Translations under genes and position numbers: made by a program
Assembly: GCA_041391125.1 (NCBI GenBank)
Contig: JAWKON010000003.1
Coordinates: 124,001-188,000 of the forward strand
Direction of reading: 5' to 3'
Length of the DNA stretch: 64,000 nt
Source: JACKBC01 sp041391125
Lineage (GTDB): Bacteria > Chloroflexota > Anaerolineae > Caldilineales > Caldilineaceae
Shown here: one piece after another, positions 7,585-17,307 of the stretch
Layout of the letters: every line of letters begins with the position of its first letter
Position numbering within the stretch: position 1 is the first letter of the stretch
The notes under the pieces: generated by a model
What the model saw: the letters and a program-made list of their open reading frames with translations, nothing else
Told to the model about the DNA's origin: nothing
Databases searched by the model: none

Positions 7585-9417
7585 ATGAGCGTACTCGTTC
7601 GGGAAGCACCTTCTGCTGTGCAGGAGGACCATCTAATTTTTAATGACTTTAATATCAATGTGGCCACGGCCAATGGGTCGGGCAGCCAAACGAGCAACAA
7701 TGTGTTGATTCGTTCGCTTTTCAAAATGGGCATTCCGGTGACGGGCAAAAACTTTTTTCCCAGCAATATCCAGGGCCTGCCCACCTGGTATCAGATCCGG
7801 CTGAGCAAGGATGGCTATTTGGCCCGCCGCGACGGCATTGAAATCACCATTTGTATGAATGGCGCCACCGTGGCCGAAGATATGCAGACGGCCATGGCGG
7901 GCGGCCTGATTTTATATGACGACGCGCTGCCCATTGCCAACCACCGCAAAGATGTGACTTATATTGGGATGCCGGTCAAAGATCTGGTCAAACAGGCCGA
8001 TTTACCCAGCAGCCTAAAGGATTACGTGGCCAATTTTGTCTATGTGGGTGTGGCGGCGTATTTGTTGGACATTGAGATGGACGAGATTCACAAAGCGCTG
8101 GAGTGGAACTTTGATGGCAAGGCCAAGCCGGTGCAGATGAACTATCGGATGGCCGAGGCGGCGTACAACTGGGCAAGTGAAAATGTGGAAAACACCCAGC
8201 CCTATCGCGTCCAGCGCATGAGCGGCTTTAATGAAGGCAAAGTGCTGGTGGACGGCAATACCAGCGCCGCGCTGGGGGCGCTTTTTAATGGCATGAACCT
8301 AATGGCCTGGTATCCGATTACGCCCTCTTCGAGCGTGGCCGACGCTGTTGCCAAATATGCGCCTCAATTGCGCAAAGATGCAGATACGGGCAAAAACACA
8401 TACGCCGTGGTGCAGGCTGAAGATGAGCTAGCCGCCATCGGTATGGTGATCGGCGCCGGCTGGGCGGGCGCCCGCGCCATGACCTCCACCTCCGGCCCTG
8501 GCATCAGCTTGATGGCTGAGTTTGCCGGACTGGCCCAATTTGCCGAAATCCCATCGGTCATTTGGGACATTCAGCGCATGGGGCCTAGCACCGGGTTGCC
8601 CACGCGCACCTGCCAGAGCGATATTGAGAGCGCCTACTATCTTAGCCATGGCGATTCGCGCCATCCGCTGCTTTTTCCATCCACACCCAAAGAGTGCTTT
8701 GAAATGGCGGGGACGGCCTTTGACCTGGCCGAGCGGCTGCAAACGCTGGTTTTCGTGTTGAGCGATTTGGACCTGGGCATGAACCTGTGGATTAGCGAGC
8801 CTTTTGAGTATCCCGAAGCCCCCCTGGATCGCGGCAAGGTGCTGAGCGCTGACGATCTGACCGAGCTAAAAGGAAATTGGGGCCGCTATGTGGATGTGGA
8901 TGGCGACGGCATTCCGTATCGCACGGCGCCGGGCAACAAGCACCGGGCGGCGGCCTATTTCGCCCGCGGCACAGGCCACAATGAATATGCCATTTACAGC
9001 GAGCGCAAAGAGGATTGGGAAAACAACATGATCCGCCTGGCGCGCAAGTTCGACACGGCGCGCAATCTGGTCCCGGGTCCGGTTATCCGCGCCCAAACCA
9101 ATGCCACAGTTGGCATTATCAGCTTGGGCAGCAATGATCCGGCCGTATGCGAAGCCCAAGATCGCTTGCAGGCCGCCGGTGTGGCCACCAACTATATGCG
9201 CTTGCGCGCCCTGCCCATTAGCCAGCAGGTTAAAGAGTTTGTGGCGCTCCACGACCAGGTCTACGTGGTGGAAAACAACTTTAATGGTCAGCTCTGCACA
9301 ATCCTGCGCACAGAGATGCCCGAACTGGCCAGCCAGTTGGTCTCCGTCTCCAAATGTGATGGCTTACCGCTCTCTGCGCGCTGGATTGTGGAAAGCATTT
9401 TGGCGGAAATGGCATAA
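7585..9417 (+). CDS. korA: 2-oxoacid:ferredoxin oxidoreductase, fused gamma-alpha subunit
   Basis: The larger subunit of a pyruvate/2-oxoglutarate:ferredoxin oxidoreductase, which decarboxylates a 2-oxoacid to acyl-CoA and reduces ferredoxin. The N-terminal third (about residues 30-190; NVATANGSGSQTSNNVLIRS, IPVTGKNFFPSN) is the gamma domain. From about residue 215 the alpha domain follows: DGNTSAALGALFNG, the YPITPSSS thiamine-region motif near residue 243, and STSGPGISLMAEF. The C-terminal domain has YVVENNFNGQL. Its 610 residues match gamma-alpha fused members. The start has GAGGTAAAAG upstream. It forms an operon with korB 113 bases downstream. The DVDGDGIPYRT segment is typical of the 2-oxoglutarate-type branch, but the substrate is not proven. 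Confidence 0.93.
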   Translation: MSVLVREAPSAVQEDHLIFNDFNINVATANGSGSQTSNNVLIRSLFKMGIPVTGKNFFPSNIQGLPTWYQIRLSKDGYLARRDGIEITICMNGATVAEDMQTAMAGGLILYDDALPIANHRKDVTYIGMPVKDLVKQADLPSSLKDYVANFVYVGVAAYLLDIEMDEIHKALEWNFDGKAKPVQMNYRMAEAAYNWASENVENTQPYRVQRMSGFNEGKVLVDGNTSAALGALFNGMNLMAWYPITPSSSVADAVAKYAPQLRKDADTGKNTYAVVQAEDELAAIGMVIGAGWAGARAMTSTSGPGISLMAEFAGLAQFAEIPSVIWDIQRMGPSTGLPTRTCQSDIESAYYLSHGDSRHPLLFPSTPKECFEMAGTAFDLAERLQTLVFVLSDLDLGMNLWISEPFEYPEAPLDRGKVLSADDLTELKGNWGRYVDVDGDGIPYRTAPGNKHRAAAYFARGTGHNEYAIYSERKEDWENNMIRLARKFDTARNLVPGPVIRAQTNATVGIISLGSNDPAVCEAQDRLQAAGVATNYMRLRALPISQQVKEFVALHDQVYVVENNFNGQLCTILRTEMPELASQLVSVSKCDGLPLSARWIVESILAEMA

Positions 9418-9530
9418 GAACATCTCTGCGCTGATGCCTCTGTCGGCCTGGGCTGAGGAACGATTTTCTCTGTTCGAGACGGCGGATGGGTACGGGCGGG
9501 GGTGTATATATAAATTTGAAAGGAAATCCA

Positions 9531-10601
9531 ATGGCAACTGTAAATGGAACGGCAACAGCCGCCGCAAAAAAGGCCGCGGCAGCCCGGTCGCCTAAAATGA
9601 ATCTGCTAGGGCTCGAGAAGACAGATTATCGCGGTCGCCCGTCTACGCTGTGCAAGGGCTGCGGCCATGACAGCATTAGCGCCCGCATTATCAACGCCGT
9701 GTGGGAATCCAACCTGGACATGACCCAGGTGATCAAAATGAGCGGCATTGGGTGCAGCAGCAAAACGCCGGCCTATTTCCTGGGTGGCAGCCACGGCTTC
9801 AACTCGGTGCATGGCCGTATGCCCTCGGTGACCACCGGTGCGCTGGTGGCCAACCACACGCTCAAAGCCGTGGGCGTCAGCGGCGATGGCGATACGGCCT
9901 CGATTGGCATTGGCCAGTTTAAACACGCGGTGCGCCGCAATGTGCCTATGGTCTATATTGTGGAAAACAATGGCGTCTACGGGCTCACCAAGGGCCAATT
10001 CAGCGCCACGGCGGACCAGGGACAGCAACTCAAATATGCGGGCGTCAACGAACTGCCGGCGCTGGATGTCTGCCTGGAAGCACTGGCCGCCAACGCCACT
10101 TTTGTGGCGCGCAGCTTTGCCGGCGACGCCAAACAGGTGGAAACGCTGCTCAAAGCCGCGCTGGCCCATCGCGGCATGGCCGTCATCGACATTATCAGCC
10201 CGTGCGTGACCTTTAACAATCACGAGACTTCCAACAAGAGCTATAGTTGGGGCAAGGAGCACGAAACGCCCATTCACGAGCTGAACTTTGTGCCCAGCTA
10301 TGAGGAGATTCAGATCGATGATTATGACGACGAGCGCGAGGTGCAAATGCACGACGGCTCGTGGATTGTGCTGAAGAAGCTGGATACAGACTACGACCCG
10401 ACCGACCGCATGTTGGCCTATCGCACGCTGGAGAATGCGCGGCAAGAGCAGAAGATGCTCACAGGCCTATTTTATGTGGATGAAGGGCAGCCCGACATGT
10501 TGGAACGGCTGCACCTGGTGGACGAACCGCTGTCGTCACTGCCCGAATCGCGCCTGCGCCCCAGCCGGCAGGCGCTGGCGGATGTGCTGGCGGCGTTGTA
10601 G
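9531..10601 (+). CDS. korB: 2-oxoacid:ferredoxin oxidoreductase, beta subunit
   Basis: The thiamine-diphosphate-binding subunit that pairs with the upstream gene. It has LCKGCGHDSIS (cysteines near residue 45), SGIGCSSKTPAYF, the TPP/Mg motif VSGDGDTASIGIGQF, and VENNGVYGLTKGQFSAT. The first 25 residues are an Ala/Thr-rich extension (MATVNGTATAAAKKAAAA) not needed for the core. I chose ATG 9531 for its AAAGGA ribosome site. At 356 residues it is slightly long because of this extension and a C-terminal tail after about residue 300. Ferredoxin partner genes are not in the window. Together with korA it supplies reduced ferredoxin and acyl-CoA in central carbon metabolism. Confidence 0.93.
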   Translation: MATVNGTATAAAKKAAAARSPKMNLLGLEKTDYRGRPSTLCKGCGHDSISARIINAVWESNLDMTQVIKMSGIGCSSKTPAYFLGGSHGFNSVHGRMPSVTTGALVANHTLKAVGVSGDGDTASIGIGQFKHAVRRNVPMVYIVENNGVYGLTKGQFSATADQGQQLKYAGVNELPALDVCLEALAANATFVARSFAGDAKQVETLLKAALAHRGMAVIDIISPCVTFNNHETSNKSYSWGKEHETPIHELNFVPSYEEIQIDDYDDEREVQMHDGSWIVLKKLDTDYDPTDRMLAYRTLENARQEQKMLTGLFYVDEGQPDMLERLHLVDEPLSSLPESRLRPSRQALADVLAAL

Positions 10602-10672
10602 AAAGCAGGTCGCGGGTGGCGAGTTGCGGGCGGCGGGTAACGAACCACCCGCTACTCGCCACCTGTTCCCCT
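10602..10672. repeat. Word-type hairpin built from GCGGGTGGCGAGT
   Basis: The left arm GCAGGTCGCGGGTGGCGAG and so on (10605-10641) pairs with AACCACCCGCTACTCGCCACC (10642-10663). It lies between two convergent genes whose stop codons sit within a few bases of its ends. The same words occur at 24500-24557 and around 41592/41730. Confidence 0.75.
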
Positions 10673-11777
10673 AATTCAACCGCGTCCGCAATTCTTCGAC
10701 TTCGCCCAAAATTTGCAGCAATTGTTGATCTTCGGCAGTGAGTTCGTCTAACACACTTTCATATTCGATGCCACTATAGGCCATATGGGCATATTCGGCG
10801 GCATTGTATTCATCATCATATTCCGCTTCATCATATTCCGCTTCATCATATTCCGCTTCATCATATTCCGCTTCAGTGGCATCAACATCGGCCGCGTCCA
10901 GTTCAGCGTCATCTGCGTCCAGAATGCCAAACTCCAGATCGTCTTCGTCTATCCCAATTGGGCCATCCTCGTCAACGGCGCCCAGGGCAAAGAGCAGCAG
11001 CCCCTGCATAAAAAAGTAGTGGCGCAAATCGCGGGCGGCGTGCGGCCAGTTTTCGGTATAATAATGCAGCAGCCCGCGCTCTTTCCACAGCGCATCATCA
11101 TCCGGCGTCAACACAATCATATAGTTCAGCACGGCAATGGCCGCCGCATATTCTGACGCATCCAAATAGAGCAGGCGCAGATTGTTCAACATGCGGTAGA
11201 TCAGCATGTGAGTGCTCACCGGCTCAAACGCTTCGGCGGTCAACTGCACCGGCTGTTTGAAAATATGGCTCAGGTGCGCCGCGGCCTCTTCGGCTGCCAG
11301 CACTTTGCCATTAAAAGGATCAAGCAGCCATTCACCCTGTGCATCGCGATAGACCGCCATAAAGTGGCCGGGCAAGCCAACGCCCCTCACCGCCAGATCC
11401 AGCCCGCGCTGCGCCAGCCGCTGCCCAACAGCAATGCAGAGCAGGCTCAACGTAATGGGCAGCCCGGTGCGCCGCTCCAGCACCTCATTTAAAAAGCTGT
11501 TGCGCGGGTCATAATAGCGGCTGCGATTGCCGCTAAAACGCCACTGCCGCTTGAGCACAGAGAGGAAATGCTCGGCGCGCGCGCGGCCCGGCGGTTGATC
11601 CACCAGCGCGTCATACACGGTGGCGCTAATCTCGTCCAGCAGCGCCAAATTCTGTGCCACGTTGAGCTGCGGATAGGCCATGCCGGCCACGTAGAGCGCC
11701 AATAGCTCGGGTGTGGGCGTTGGTTTCTCCAATTCCGCCGTAAATTGTTGTACAAAGTCAGTTGATCCAGGGGACAC
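10671..11777 (-). CDS. SirB1/transglutaminase-like family protein with acidic EAEYD repeats
   Basis: A SirB1-type protein: a transglutaminase-like domain at residues 55-200 with NSFLNEVLERRTGLPITLSL and RGVGLPGHFMAVY, the latter holding the family His, followed by helical TPR-like repeats (MLNNLRLLYL, AIAVLNYMIVLTPDDD). A strongly acidic tail contains four tandem EAEYD units encoded by a 15-base DNA repeat (10814-10875). It starts at a GTG at 11777 with GGAGGT upstream; this is better than a distant in-frame ATG. The function is poorly known; the family is often conserved next to central metabolism genes. The tandem repeat may vary in copy number. Confidence 0.8.
   Translation of the reverse strand: MSPGSTDFVQQFTAELEKPTPTPELLALYVAGMAYPQLNVAQNLALLDEISATVYDALVDQPPGRARAEHFLSVLKRQWRFSGNRSRYYDPRNSFLNEVLERRTGLPITLSLLCIAVGQRLAQRGLDLAVRGVGLPGHFMAVYRDAQGEWLLDPFNGKVLAAEEAAAHLSHIFKQPVQLTAEAFEPVSTHMLIYRMLNNLRLLYLDASEYAAAIAVLNYMIVLTPDDDALWKERGLLHYYTENWPHAARDLRHYFFMQGLLLFALGAVDEDGPIGIDEDDLEFGILDADDAELDAADVDATEAEYDEAEYDEAEYDEAEYDDEYNAAEYAHMAYSGIEYESVLDELTAEDQQLLQILGEVEELRTRLN
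10814..10875. repeat. 15-bp tandem repeat, about four units, inside the SirB1-like gene
   Basis: The unit TTCCGCTTCATCATA is repeated nearly perfectly and encodes EAEYD on the minus strand. In-frame units let the copy number change without breaking the gene. Confidence 0.85.
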
Positions 11778-11859
11778 TGAACACCTCCGCGCTCAAACTT
11801 ACGCCATCCATATTTATTGCCAATCATGCGAGATTCGAGGCTGACATGGGCCGATCATT

Positions 11860-11932
11860 TTGTCCCGTAGGGACGATTGAATTTAGGTGAATTTCCATCT
11901 CTAAACTCAGCCGTCCCGATGGGACAGCCTAA
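11860..11932. repeat. Palindrome cluster TGTCCCGTAGGGAC / GTCCCGATGGGACA
   Basis: GTCCCGTAGGGAC (11863-11876) and GTCCCGATGGGAC (11912-11925) are self-complementary. They flank GATTGAATTTAGGTGAATTTC and so on. The AATTTAGG and TCTCTAAACTC words give weak extra pairing. It is a REP-like element between two minus-strand genes. Confidence 0.6.
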
Positions 11933-11936
11933 ACGC

Positions 11937-13771
11937 CTACGCTTGCGCCTTGGCGCGCGCTTTTTTGGGCGCGGCTTGGGCGCCATTCTGTTCGGTCGCA
12001 ATGGCGGGCTGGACTGGGACCACCCTGTTTTCCGCCTTGAGCCGCGCCACTTCCTGGCCGAGAATCCGGCGCAACACGGCCACCGATGTGGCGTAGGTGG
12101 CGTCCACGCCAAAGTAGCTCATACTCTTGCTCAGCAGCGTCTGCCGCTTGCTGATCGGCGTGTCGCTGGCGTAGTGGATCAGGCCGATGTCGTACGGCGC
12201 ATTGATGAAAAGATTGACAATTTCGTTGGTCGGGTAGCGCCGCGGGTAAATATCTTCATAAACGCCGCTTAGGTACGGACCGGCTTCCATTTCAATATCG
12301 GTGTAGCCCTCTTCGTAAAAGACGTGCATAAAGTCGCGGTTTTGCAGGAAGGTGCCGCGCACGGTCACCGATTTTTGATTGTCGAAAACGGTGCCAAAAT
12401 TGAGGAATTGCGCTACATCTTGCGCCGTAAAGCAGTTGCGGAACAGGTACGAATTGCGCGAATGTTCGTCATACACCACGTTGGGAATCATCACGTCGCC
12501 CACGCGGCCGTTGAGGGTGGCGGCTTTGCCCAAAATGTAAACGCCCAGCGTGCGTCCGGTCGCCGTGCTGACCTGGCTGAAAATATGGTAGGCCGCCATG
12601 CCGAGTGGATAATCGATGTTAAAAATTAGCGCATCGCTCTGGCGCAGCAGCGCCCACTCTTCATCGCTAAAATATTCAAGCGCGGGTCCAGATAGGCGGG
12701 ATTCATGCGCTTCACATCGAATACCTGCGCCTCCACATCCAGACAGTGCGGATTGCTGATGCGCGCAATGCCGACTTCGCGCCTGCGGTTCTGAATTTTG
12801 CCGGCAATATCGGGGGGGCAAAGTGGATGTCCTTGCAGCAGGCGCAATGTGTAATAATAGAAATTGCCCAACTGCGCGCGTTCATTTTTGGGCAGCCGCT
12901 GATATTCTTCCCATAACCCTTCGGGGTTTTCGCGGCGCAAAAACTGGCTAATTTCTTCGGTATAGTCCCAGGCGTAGCCGGCCACCAGATTGACCAGGCT
13001 GTGCGTGTTGCTGCTCACAAAATAGAGCGGGCGCTCTGTGACCTGCTGGCTGGCGGCGCCTTCGGCCACCTTTTGCCACCAAAACTGGACGCTGCGGCGG
13101 TAGTCGCTCAGACCACTGCCCAACACGGTTACTTTAATATCCAGCCCAGAGCGCTCAGCTTTGCGCAGGTTTTCGATGAGTTGCGGACCCGGCCACATCT
13201 GGCACAGTTTGGTCAGATCGGCCGAATTGAGCGCCAGCGCCAACCGCAGCTCTTCCAACATGTCCATGGGCAAATAGCCGTCGGTGCTGGCTTTTTGGGC
13301 CAAGCGCTGACAAATGTTGCTGCGCATCAAGCGGGTGTGCAACTTGTTCCATTCAATTTGAAACGAAACGATGCAGGGAATGAGGTCGTCGATATCGCTG
13401 ACGCTGGAGACAAACGCGGCTAACGTGGCGCCTTGGCTGTCAAAAAAGAGCTTGCGGCGGCGGGCGCGGGCGCGCACCGGCTGCCAAGATTCCACATCAT
13501 ACCCGGCGCGCAGGAAGACTTCCTCCATCTGCCCCATAACCATCAGCGAAGTGCTGGCAATGCAGTCCGGCAGCCGCAGCGCCGAATAGACCAGCGCCGA
13601 CACATCGAGCTCGTCAGAATCGGCCTGATAATGAATCGTCGAATTCATGGCAGCGTGGGTTTCTTCAAGGCTGCGGATGCGAATGGGTTCGCTGCTGCGC
13701 AGCAATGAATAGTATGTGCGCAGATAAAGTTCGATCTCTTCATTGTGCGCCACAGGCATTGTGCGGTCCAT
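11937..13771 (-). CDS. Uncharacterised protein with nucleoside-phosphorylase-like C-terminal half (DUF6909-like), frameshifted
   Basis: About 610 residues once one indel near 12670-12685 (DPRL into EYFSDEEW) is joined. The N-terminal half is helical with LVYSALRLPDCIASTSLMV and SFQIEWNKLHTRLM. The C-terminal half reads FNIDYPLGMAAYHIF, LGKAATLNGRVGDVMIPNVV and YTDIEMEAGPYLSGVYED. Those segments resemble the glycine-rich and ME-containing motifs of purine nucleoside phosphorylase-type folds. I associate this layout with the uncharacterised DUF6909 family, at low certainty. The Ala/Lys tail PKKARAKAQA is probably disordered. Start 13771 (MDRTMPVAHNEE) has AAAGGA upstream and is preferred over 13852. 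Divergent from the SCP2-like gene (108-bp gap). Function unknown; possibly nucleotide metabolism. Confidence 0.6.
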
Positions 13772-13878
13772 ATTGTTTGATTCCTTTACTTTACAACTTT
13801 GTTCCAATACATTTTCAGAGTATACCACAGTCTGCGCCTTTTTGTATTGCACGTTTGAAAATGCGATAATAGGGCATC

Positions 13879-14313
13879 ATGGCAATTTTTGAATCGGAAG
13901 CACAAATTTATGCAGTAATGCAGGCCGTGTTCGAGCGGTTGGCCGCCAACCCGACCCAAATCGAAAGCTTTACGCACAGCAATCTGGTCATCCGCATCTT
14001 GTTGGCAAACCCAACCGCCGAAATTTTATTGGATGGTCGTCAACCGCCGCTGGAGGTGTTCTACGGCTCCCGCCCTGGCCGCGCCAATGTGGAAGTCTCC
14101 CTAGAAGCCGACCTCCTGCACAACATCTGGCTGAGCCATCAAAGCATGACCGAGGCCCTGTTTAGCGGCAAGATCAAAACCAAGGGCAACGTGATGAAGG
14201 CCAGCAAGCTCATCGATCTCTTCCGTGAATGTGAACGCGTTTATCCCGATGTGATTGCCACACTCAACCTGTCGGAAACTAATTCGACGGAGCGACCGGC
14301 CGGGCTCTTCTGA
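13879..14313 (+). CDS. SCP2-like sterol-binding domain protein
   Basis: A 144-residue protein with the pattern of small bacterial SCP2 proteins: RILLANPTAEILLDGRQPP, VEVSLEADLLHNIWLSHQS and TEALFSGKIKTKGNVMKASKL, the last being the typical G-x-(K/R)-G strand near the C-terminus. Such proteins bind lipids or fatty acyl groups. The gene is divergent from the phosphorylase-like gene and stands alone before a repeat-bearing gap. The ligand is unknown. Confidence 0.72.
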   Translation: MAIFESEAQIYAVMQAVFERLAANPTQIESFTHSNLVIRILLANPTAEILLDGRQPPLEVFYGSRPGRANVEVSLEADLLHNIWLSHQSMTEALFSGKIKTKGNVMKASKLIDLFRECERVYPDVIATLNLSETNSTERPAGLF

Positions 14314-14618
14314 ATCTCGTGCAGTTGACGCGCCGGCGCGTTCCCTTCCTGGAAGCTGCCCATGCACCACGGTGCGCCAGGGGGAATGAAAAACCATTCC
14401 CGTTTTGTGGCTTTTGTGTTTTTGTGGCTATTTTCAGGGCAGAGGCAGAGACGGCATCGGCTCGCGCGAACGCGGCGGCAGCCTCTGCCAGGAAGGCGTA
14501 CGTCTACGTGAATGGCTCCCCGAAGCGGCAATCAGTTTGACCGAAGCGGGTTGGGCTGTTAAAATTATTTAAGCCTATTTTTGTTTTATTAGGACCAGAT
14601 TATGCGACTTGGTGTCTT
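14314..14618. other. Intergenic region, about 305 bp, with partial word repeat
   Basis: It contains a small hairpin GGGAATG-loop-CATTCCC (14382-14401), then GTTTTGTGGCTTTTGTGTTTTTGTGGC (14402-14434). The latter is the vocabulary also seen at 34570-34620. An AT-rich stretch (14560-14600) before the glycosyltransferase probably holds its promoter. No gene was seen. Confidence 0.5.
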
Positions 14619-15836
14619 ATGATAGTGGGTGTCGACGCACGCCTGATTTATCATCAACCAGCCGGGATTAGTAAATATACGCTGAATCTGCTCCAAGCTT
14701 ACCAAGAATTAACGAAATCAACCGATAGCTTTCCGCAAGCCGCCGATATCGATTTTCTTGTCTTTCAGCATCGTAAACACGTAACACCGCTGGTTAAAGG
14801 TCCACACTGTCGTCGGGCTACACTCTACTCTCCTGTACACACCAGGCTGGAGCAATTTACCCTGCCGTTGGAGCTTTCGTTTTACGCCCTCGATCTGCTC
14901 CACTGCCCCGATTTTATCCCGCCGCTTTATTCCACACAGCCGGTTGTCATCACGGTTCACGATCTGGCTTTTCTGCACTGGCCCCATTTTTTGACCGAAG
15001 ATAGCGCCGCCTATTACGGCCAGATTGATCGGGCCGTCAATCGGGCGTCCCATATTATTGTACCCAGCCAGAGCACCAAGGCCGATCTGATTGGCCAATT
15101 CGGCGTGCCGGACAGCGACGTGAGCGTGATCTACGAGGCGGCCAATCCGCAATTTGCACCGCTGCCGCCAGAGCCGGTGCGCCAGGAACTGAGCCAAAAA
15201 TACAGCATTCCGTCCAAATACATTCTCTTTGTAGGCACCATCGAACCGCGCAAAAATGTGGACGGGCTGATCCGCGCCTATCGGCACCTGCTGGATAAAT
15301 ATGGCGTGAGCGATGTGGGGCTGGTCATCGCCGGCGGCTATGGCTGGCTCTATGATGAAGTTATGGCTATTGTGGAAGAGTTTCATTTGCAGAAAGATGT
15401 ACACTTCCTGGGGCGCGTCTCCGACAACGATCTGTGGAAGCTCTACGTGGGTGCGCACTGTCTGGTTCATGCCGCGCATTACGAGGGCTTTGGCCTGCCG
15501 CCGCTGGAAGCCATGGCCTGCGGCACGCCCACCATTGTGAGCAACGTGAGCAGCTTGCCCGAAGTGGTGGGCGACGCAGCGCTGCTGGTGGATCCCAAAG
15601 ATTGGGAGGAGATCGCCGTGGCCATGCACCGGCTGCTCACCGATGATGATCTGCACGCTGAATTGCGCGCCAAAGGTTTGCGCCGCGCCCAGTGCTTTAG
15701 CTGGCAACAGGCCGCTCAACAAACGCTCTCTATCTATCGCCAGGTGGTGGAGGGGCCACAGCGAACACGCGTGGGCGCACATAAGGCGGCGCGCCCCTCC
15801 GAGAGTACCTCCAACCAAGAGACGACGCGGGTGTAG
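14619..15836 (+). CDS. Glycosyltransferase family 4
   Basis: A GT-B fold retaining glycosyltransferase (405 residues) that moves a sugar from a nucleotide sugar to an acceptor, probably an exopolysaccharide or lipid. The N-terminus has MIVGVDARLIYHQPAGISKY and VITVHDLAFL. The C-terminal GT1-type domain (about residues 200-370) has ILFVGTIEPRKNVDGLIRAY, VHFLGRVSDNDLWKLY and the EX7E site HYEGFGLPPLEAMACGTPT. The last 25 residues are unrelated tail. It is followed after only 10 bases by a second glycosyltransferase, suggesting a two-gene operon. Confidence 0.92.
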   Translation: MIVGVDARLIYHQPAGISKYTLNLLQAYQELTKSTDSFPQAADIDFLVFQHRKHVTPLVKGPHCRRATLYSPVHTRLEQFTLPLELSFYALDLLHCPDFIPPLYSTQPVVITVHDLAFLHWPHFLTEDSAAYYGQIDRAVNRASHIIVPSQSTKADLIGQFGVPDSDVSVIYEAANPQFAPLPPEPVRQELSQKYSIPSKYILFVGTIEPRKNVDGLIRAYRHLLDKYGVSDVGLVIAGGYGWLYDEVMAIVEEFHLQKDVHFLGRVSDNDLWKLYVGAHCLVHAAHYEGFGLPPLEAMACGTPTIVSNVSSLPEVVGDAALLVDPKDWEEIAVAMHRLLTDDDLHAELRAKGLRRAQCFSWQQAAQQTLSIYRQVVEGPQRTRVGAHKAARPSESTSNQETTRV

Positions 15837-15846
15837 TTGGGCCCCA

Positions 15847-17126
15847 ATGAAGATCCTTTTTATTACGCCGCAACTGCCTTTTCCGCCGCACCAGGGCACC
15901 ACTATTCGCAACTACAACCTCATTGCGGCGCTTTCCCAACAGCACACAATCGATCTGCTCACCTTTACGCCCACGGGTGAACCCATTCCGGCGGACCATC
16001 CGCTCTATCGCTTCTGCCGGCGGATTGGCGTGGCGGCGCAGCCGCAGCGCCCGGCCGCGCTGCGCATTCTCGACACCGTGCGCTCGCCGTTGCCCGATAT
16101 GGCGCTGCGCTTGGAAAGCCGCGCCATGCGGGCGCTGGTGCAGGAGTGGGTTACGCGCGCAACAACCGTGCCTGCCGATGCCGATCGCGGTTATGACATT
16201 GTGCAGGTGGAAGGAATCGAGGTGGCCCAATATGGGCGCATGGTTGTCGAGCATCCGGCCTGGGGGACGCGTAAACCGGCGCTGGTTTTCGACAACCACA
16301 ACTGCGAATACTGCTGCAAAAGCGCAACGCCTTCACCGATCTGCGTAGCCCCGCCCGCTGGCCGGCCGCACTTTATAGCCTGGTGCAGTGGCGCAAACTG
16401 GTCAATTATGAACGGGAGATTTGTCGGGCCGCCGCCGCCATTGCCGCCGTGAGCGAGGCGGACCGGCAGGCGCTGCGGCAACTAGATCCCACGCGCACCA
16501 TCCATATTGTGTCGAACGGCATCAGCATGGATGAATATCCGGTCTATCCGGCGGCGCCATCCAATGCCGCCGCCCGTCTGCTCTTTACGGGCAAAATGGA
16601 CTATCGCCCCAACATTGACGCGGTGCTCTGGTTTGGCCGCCACGTGCTGCCGCTGATTCAGCGCGAAATGCCGAATGTGATTTTTCAGATTGTGGGCATG
16701 AATCCGCATCCCCGCCTCGACGAAATGCGCAATATGCCTGGCGTTGAAATCACCGGCGCGGTCGCATCCATCCAGCCCTATATGGCCGCGGCCAGCGTAT
16801 ATGTGATTCCGCTGCGCGTGGGCGGCGGCACGCGTTTTAAAGCATTGGAGGCCCTGGCCAGCGGCCAGGCCATTGTCAGCACGCGATTGGGCGTGGAAGG
16901 CATCCCGGTGCAGCATGAACAAGAGCTGCTGCTGGCCGATACGCCCGCCGACTTTGCCGCCGCCACCGTGCGCCTTTTGCGTCATGATGCCGCCAGCAAA
17001 TTGCTGGTAGAGCGGCTGGGCCAGGCCGCGCGCGCCTTTGCCGCCGCTCATTATGACTGGCGCCAGATCACGCCAATGTTTGAACAAATTTACGCGCAGG
17101 CTGCGGCGTCAGCAAACGACCGATAG
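15847..17126 (+). CDS. Glycosyltransferase (GT4 type), frameshifted
   Basis: A second GT-B glycosyltransferase in the operon. It starts MKILFITPQLPFPPHQGTT, an N-terminal motif typical of GT4 enzymes of the sugar transferase/PEP-CTERM associated kind, then DIVQVEGIEVAQYG. An indel near 16305-16320 shifts the frame. The second half reads AVSEADRQALRQL, IVSNGISMDEYPVYP, LLFTGKMDYRPNIDAVLWF and PLRVGGGTRFKALEALASG (nucleotide-sugar binding). ATG 15847 follows the upstream stop by 10 bases. The likely role is assembly of a cell-surface glycan together with the upstream enzyme. Confidence 0.87.
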
Positions 17127-17184
17127 AGCCCCCATAACTGCGTAATTGCTCTAACCTGTGATACACTCCCTATAGTAAACAATA

Positions 17185-17231
17185 GCGATTCAGATGTTCC
17201 CTGAGCCTGTCGAAGGGAACATCTGAATCGC
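17185..17231. repeat. Palindrome with CCTGAGCCTGTCGAAGG core
   Basis: An 18-bp perfect inverted repeat: GCGATTCAGATGTTCCCT (17185-17202) and AGGGAACATCTGAATCGC (17214-17231), with loop GAGCCTGTCGA. The core CCTGAGCCTGTCGAAGG recurs at 44672-44688 and 40602-40617 (reverse complement). It is a widely distributed bacterial repeat word. Confidence 0.8.
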
Positions 17232-17307
17232 CACGTAAACCCTTAAAATTCGCAATCACCCACCAGATCCAACACCAGTTCACGCAATACGAAACACGCC
17301 AATACCC

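Noticed and set aside
10748..10930. Long methionine-rich reading frame (MMKRNMMKRNMM)
   Set aside because: It is the shadow of the EAEYD tandem repeat of the SirB1-like gene on the same strand in another frame.
17185..17231. Rho-independent terminator of the glycosyltransferase operon
   Set aside because: The stem is perfect, but no T-run follows and the core is a dispersed repeat word.
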